Positions 63,159 to 64,000 of a stretch of DNA of 64,000 nt are shown here, piece by piece; the first letter of the stretch is position 1, and every line of letters begins with the position of its first letter. Location of the stretch: the NCBI RefSeq assembly GCF_008065115.1, contig NZ_CP042913.1:505211-569210 (forward strand), in the 5' to 3' direction. The translations under genes and the position numbers were made by a program. This DNA is from Bythopirellula goksoeyrii. Lineage in GTDB: Bacteria; Planctomycetota; Planctomycetia; Pirellulales; Lacipirellulaceae. A model generated the notes under the pieces. It was not told the DNA's origin and did no database searches. It saw only the letters and a program-made list of their open reading frames with translations.

Positions 63159-64000
63159 CTACGGATGCTCCAATCCCGCTGAACGCAAATCTCTAAGTGC
63201 TTGCTGTAAATATTTGGGAAGGGGTTGTGTTGTTGTCAAAGAGTGCTTTTCTTGAGGATCCTTGGCCACTTCATAAAGCCGCCCGTCACTATAAAGTTTC
63301 CAGTGGCGGTCTTTGACGAAGGCTTTTCCCTTGTGCTCAGCAAACACCCATTCGCGATCTCCTTTTCCTTCACCCAAAAGTCGCTGGGCAAACGAACGTC
63401 CATCTAAGGTGACTTCTTCAGGTAAGGAAGCGCCGGCGAGTTCTGCCAAGGTCGGAAGAAAATCGCTCACGTCCACCAGGTCATCGCAAGCGGTGTCTGC
63501 AGGGATGTGGTCAGGCCAACGGACGATCAGGGGAACCCGCGTACCGGCGTCCGTCAATTGGGCCTTTCCCCCGGGGATTACCGTTCCATTTCGGATTGAG
63601 AAAATCGGCTGATAGATCAGCTCTCCACTATTATCCACGCCATCGATGTTTCTCGCTGGGGAACCGTTGTCCGTGAGAAAAATTACGAGCGTGTTGTCAC
63701 GAAGGCCTGCCTGATCAATAGCATTGACGATTCTTCCCACTCGGTCGTCCATGGCCGACACCATTTCGGCAAAGGTTTGATAGCGTCCGTTAGGGCCGAC
63801 AGGTACGGGTTTATCCAAATCATTGGTCACCGCATGGCAAAGCGCCATGGAATAGTAGGCAAAGAACGGCTGATCGCGCTTTCGCTGGATGAAGTCGACC
63901 AGAAAATCACAATAGACATCGGGCCCATATTTATCGTGGACATCCTCTCGTTTGACGCCATTTCGCCAGATCCATGGTTCGTAGTACCTGGGACCTTCAT
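63159..64000 (-). CDS. Type I sulfatase, C-terminal part (5' truncated by window end)
   Basis: The frame is open through the window edge at 64000, so the N-terminus with the formylglycine site is missing. About 280 residues remain, ending at the stop at 63159. Visible are YGPDVYCDFLVDFIQRKRDQPFF, MDDRVGRIVNAIDQAGL, VIFLTDNGSPA (metal ligand region), IVRWPDHI, VSDFLPTLAELAGA and GLYEVAKDPQE-like C-terminal text (YSDGRLYEVAKDP). This is the arylsulfatase A-like layout. An internal ATG at 63848 is not a real start, since family sequence continues upstream of it. Confidence 0.92.
   Translation of the reverse strand, partial: EGPRYYEPWIWRNGVKREDVHDKYGPDVYCDFLVDFIQRKRDQPFFAYYSMALCHAVTNDLDKPVPVGPNGRYQTFAEMVSAMDDRVGRIVNAIDQAGLRDNTLVIFLTDNGSPARNIDGVDNSGELIYQPIFSIRNGTVIPGGKAQLTDAGTRVPLIVRWPDHIPADTACDDLVDVSDFLPTLAELAGASLPEEVTLDGRSFAQRLLGEGKGDREWVFAEHKGKAFVKDRHWKLYSDGRLYEVAKDPQEKHSLTTTQPLPKYLQQALRDLRSAGLEHP

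Overview
The window reads as a chromosomal segment of a planctomycete, most likely in the order Pirellulales. The basis is family content: a protein with planctomycete cytochrome C (PSCyt1), DUF1549 and DUF1553 domains, a DUF1559 pseudopilin-like protein, several Tat-exported Gfo/Idh/MocA oxidoreductases, DUF1080 proteins, several sulfatases, and formyltransferase/hydrolase (Fhc) genes of the tetrahydromethanopterin C1 pathway. No rRNA, tRNA or CRISPR array was seen.

Region 1 (1-27 kb) is dense housekeeping and core metabolism. It starts inside ribF, followed by an overlapping run nrnA - Rieske protein - a cytochrome b6-type protein fused to a diheme c domain, which together form a compact bc complex. 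Next come a zinc-ribbon membrane protein of unknown role, glycyl-tRNA synthetase and a ComB-like phosphatase. Four menaquinone genes (ubiE-like, ubiX-like, ubiA-like, mqnE) belong to the futalosine route and would supply quinol to the bc complex. Then follow a zinc metalloprotease, fhcC and fhcB, a formylglycine-enzyme-like protein, a Tat-exported oxidoreductase, a VOC protein, a 2-hydroxyacid dehydrogenase, a fumarylacetoacetase-like hydrolase, a lipid kinase, a glutamate dehydrogenase, a cNMP-binding protein, a threonine aldolase, and hisD-hisC-terC.

Region 2 (27.0-29.0 kb) is a gene-poor, repeat-rich boundary. It contains a truncated gene tail with its terminator, a MITE-like element of about 208 bp (14-bp terminal inverted repeats, 7-8 bp flanking direct repeat), a perfect 22-bp-arm hairpin, a DUF433 antitoxin-like gene beside a 65-aa coiled-coil gene, and several hairpin repeats.

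Region 3 (29-64 kb) is an accessory block in which nearly every product carries an export signal. An AraC-family regulator is divergent from a four-gene minus-strand operon (LamG/beta-propeller hydrolase-like, beta-helix, HpcH/HpaI aldolase-like, FG-GAP). It is convergent with a second four-gene operon (nitrilase-esterase fusion, membrane LRR protein, GntP permease, DUF1080). Further right are a DUF1559 protein, a sulfatase coupled to a PhoD-like phosphatase, an opposing Gfo/Idh - sulfatase - unknown operon, a second LamG/propeller paralogue coupled to the PSCyt1/DUF1549/DUF1553 protein, another Gfo/Idh protein, a glycerophosphodiester phosphodiesterase, and a third sulfatase cut by the window end.

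Inference: region 3 is probably an envelope-located system for taking apart a sulfated or otherwise substituted glycan or sugar acid, with GntP importing a product. The substrate cannot be read from sequence alone. Starts were moved inward from the longest open frame where signal peptides, family N-termini or ribosome-binding sites favoured it.
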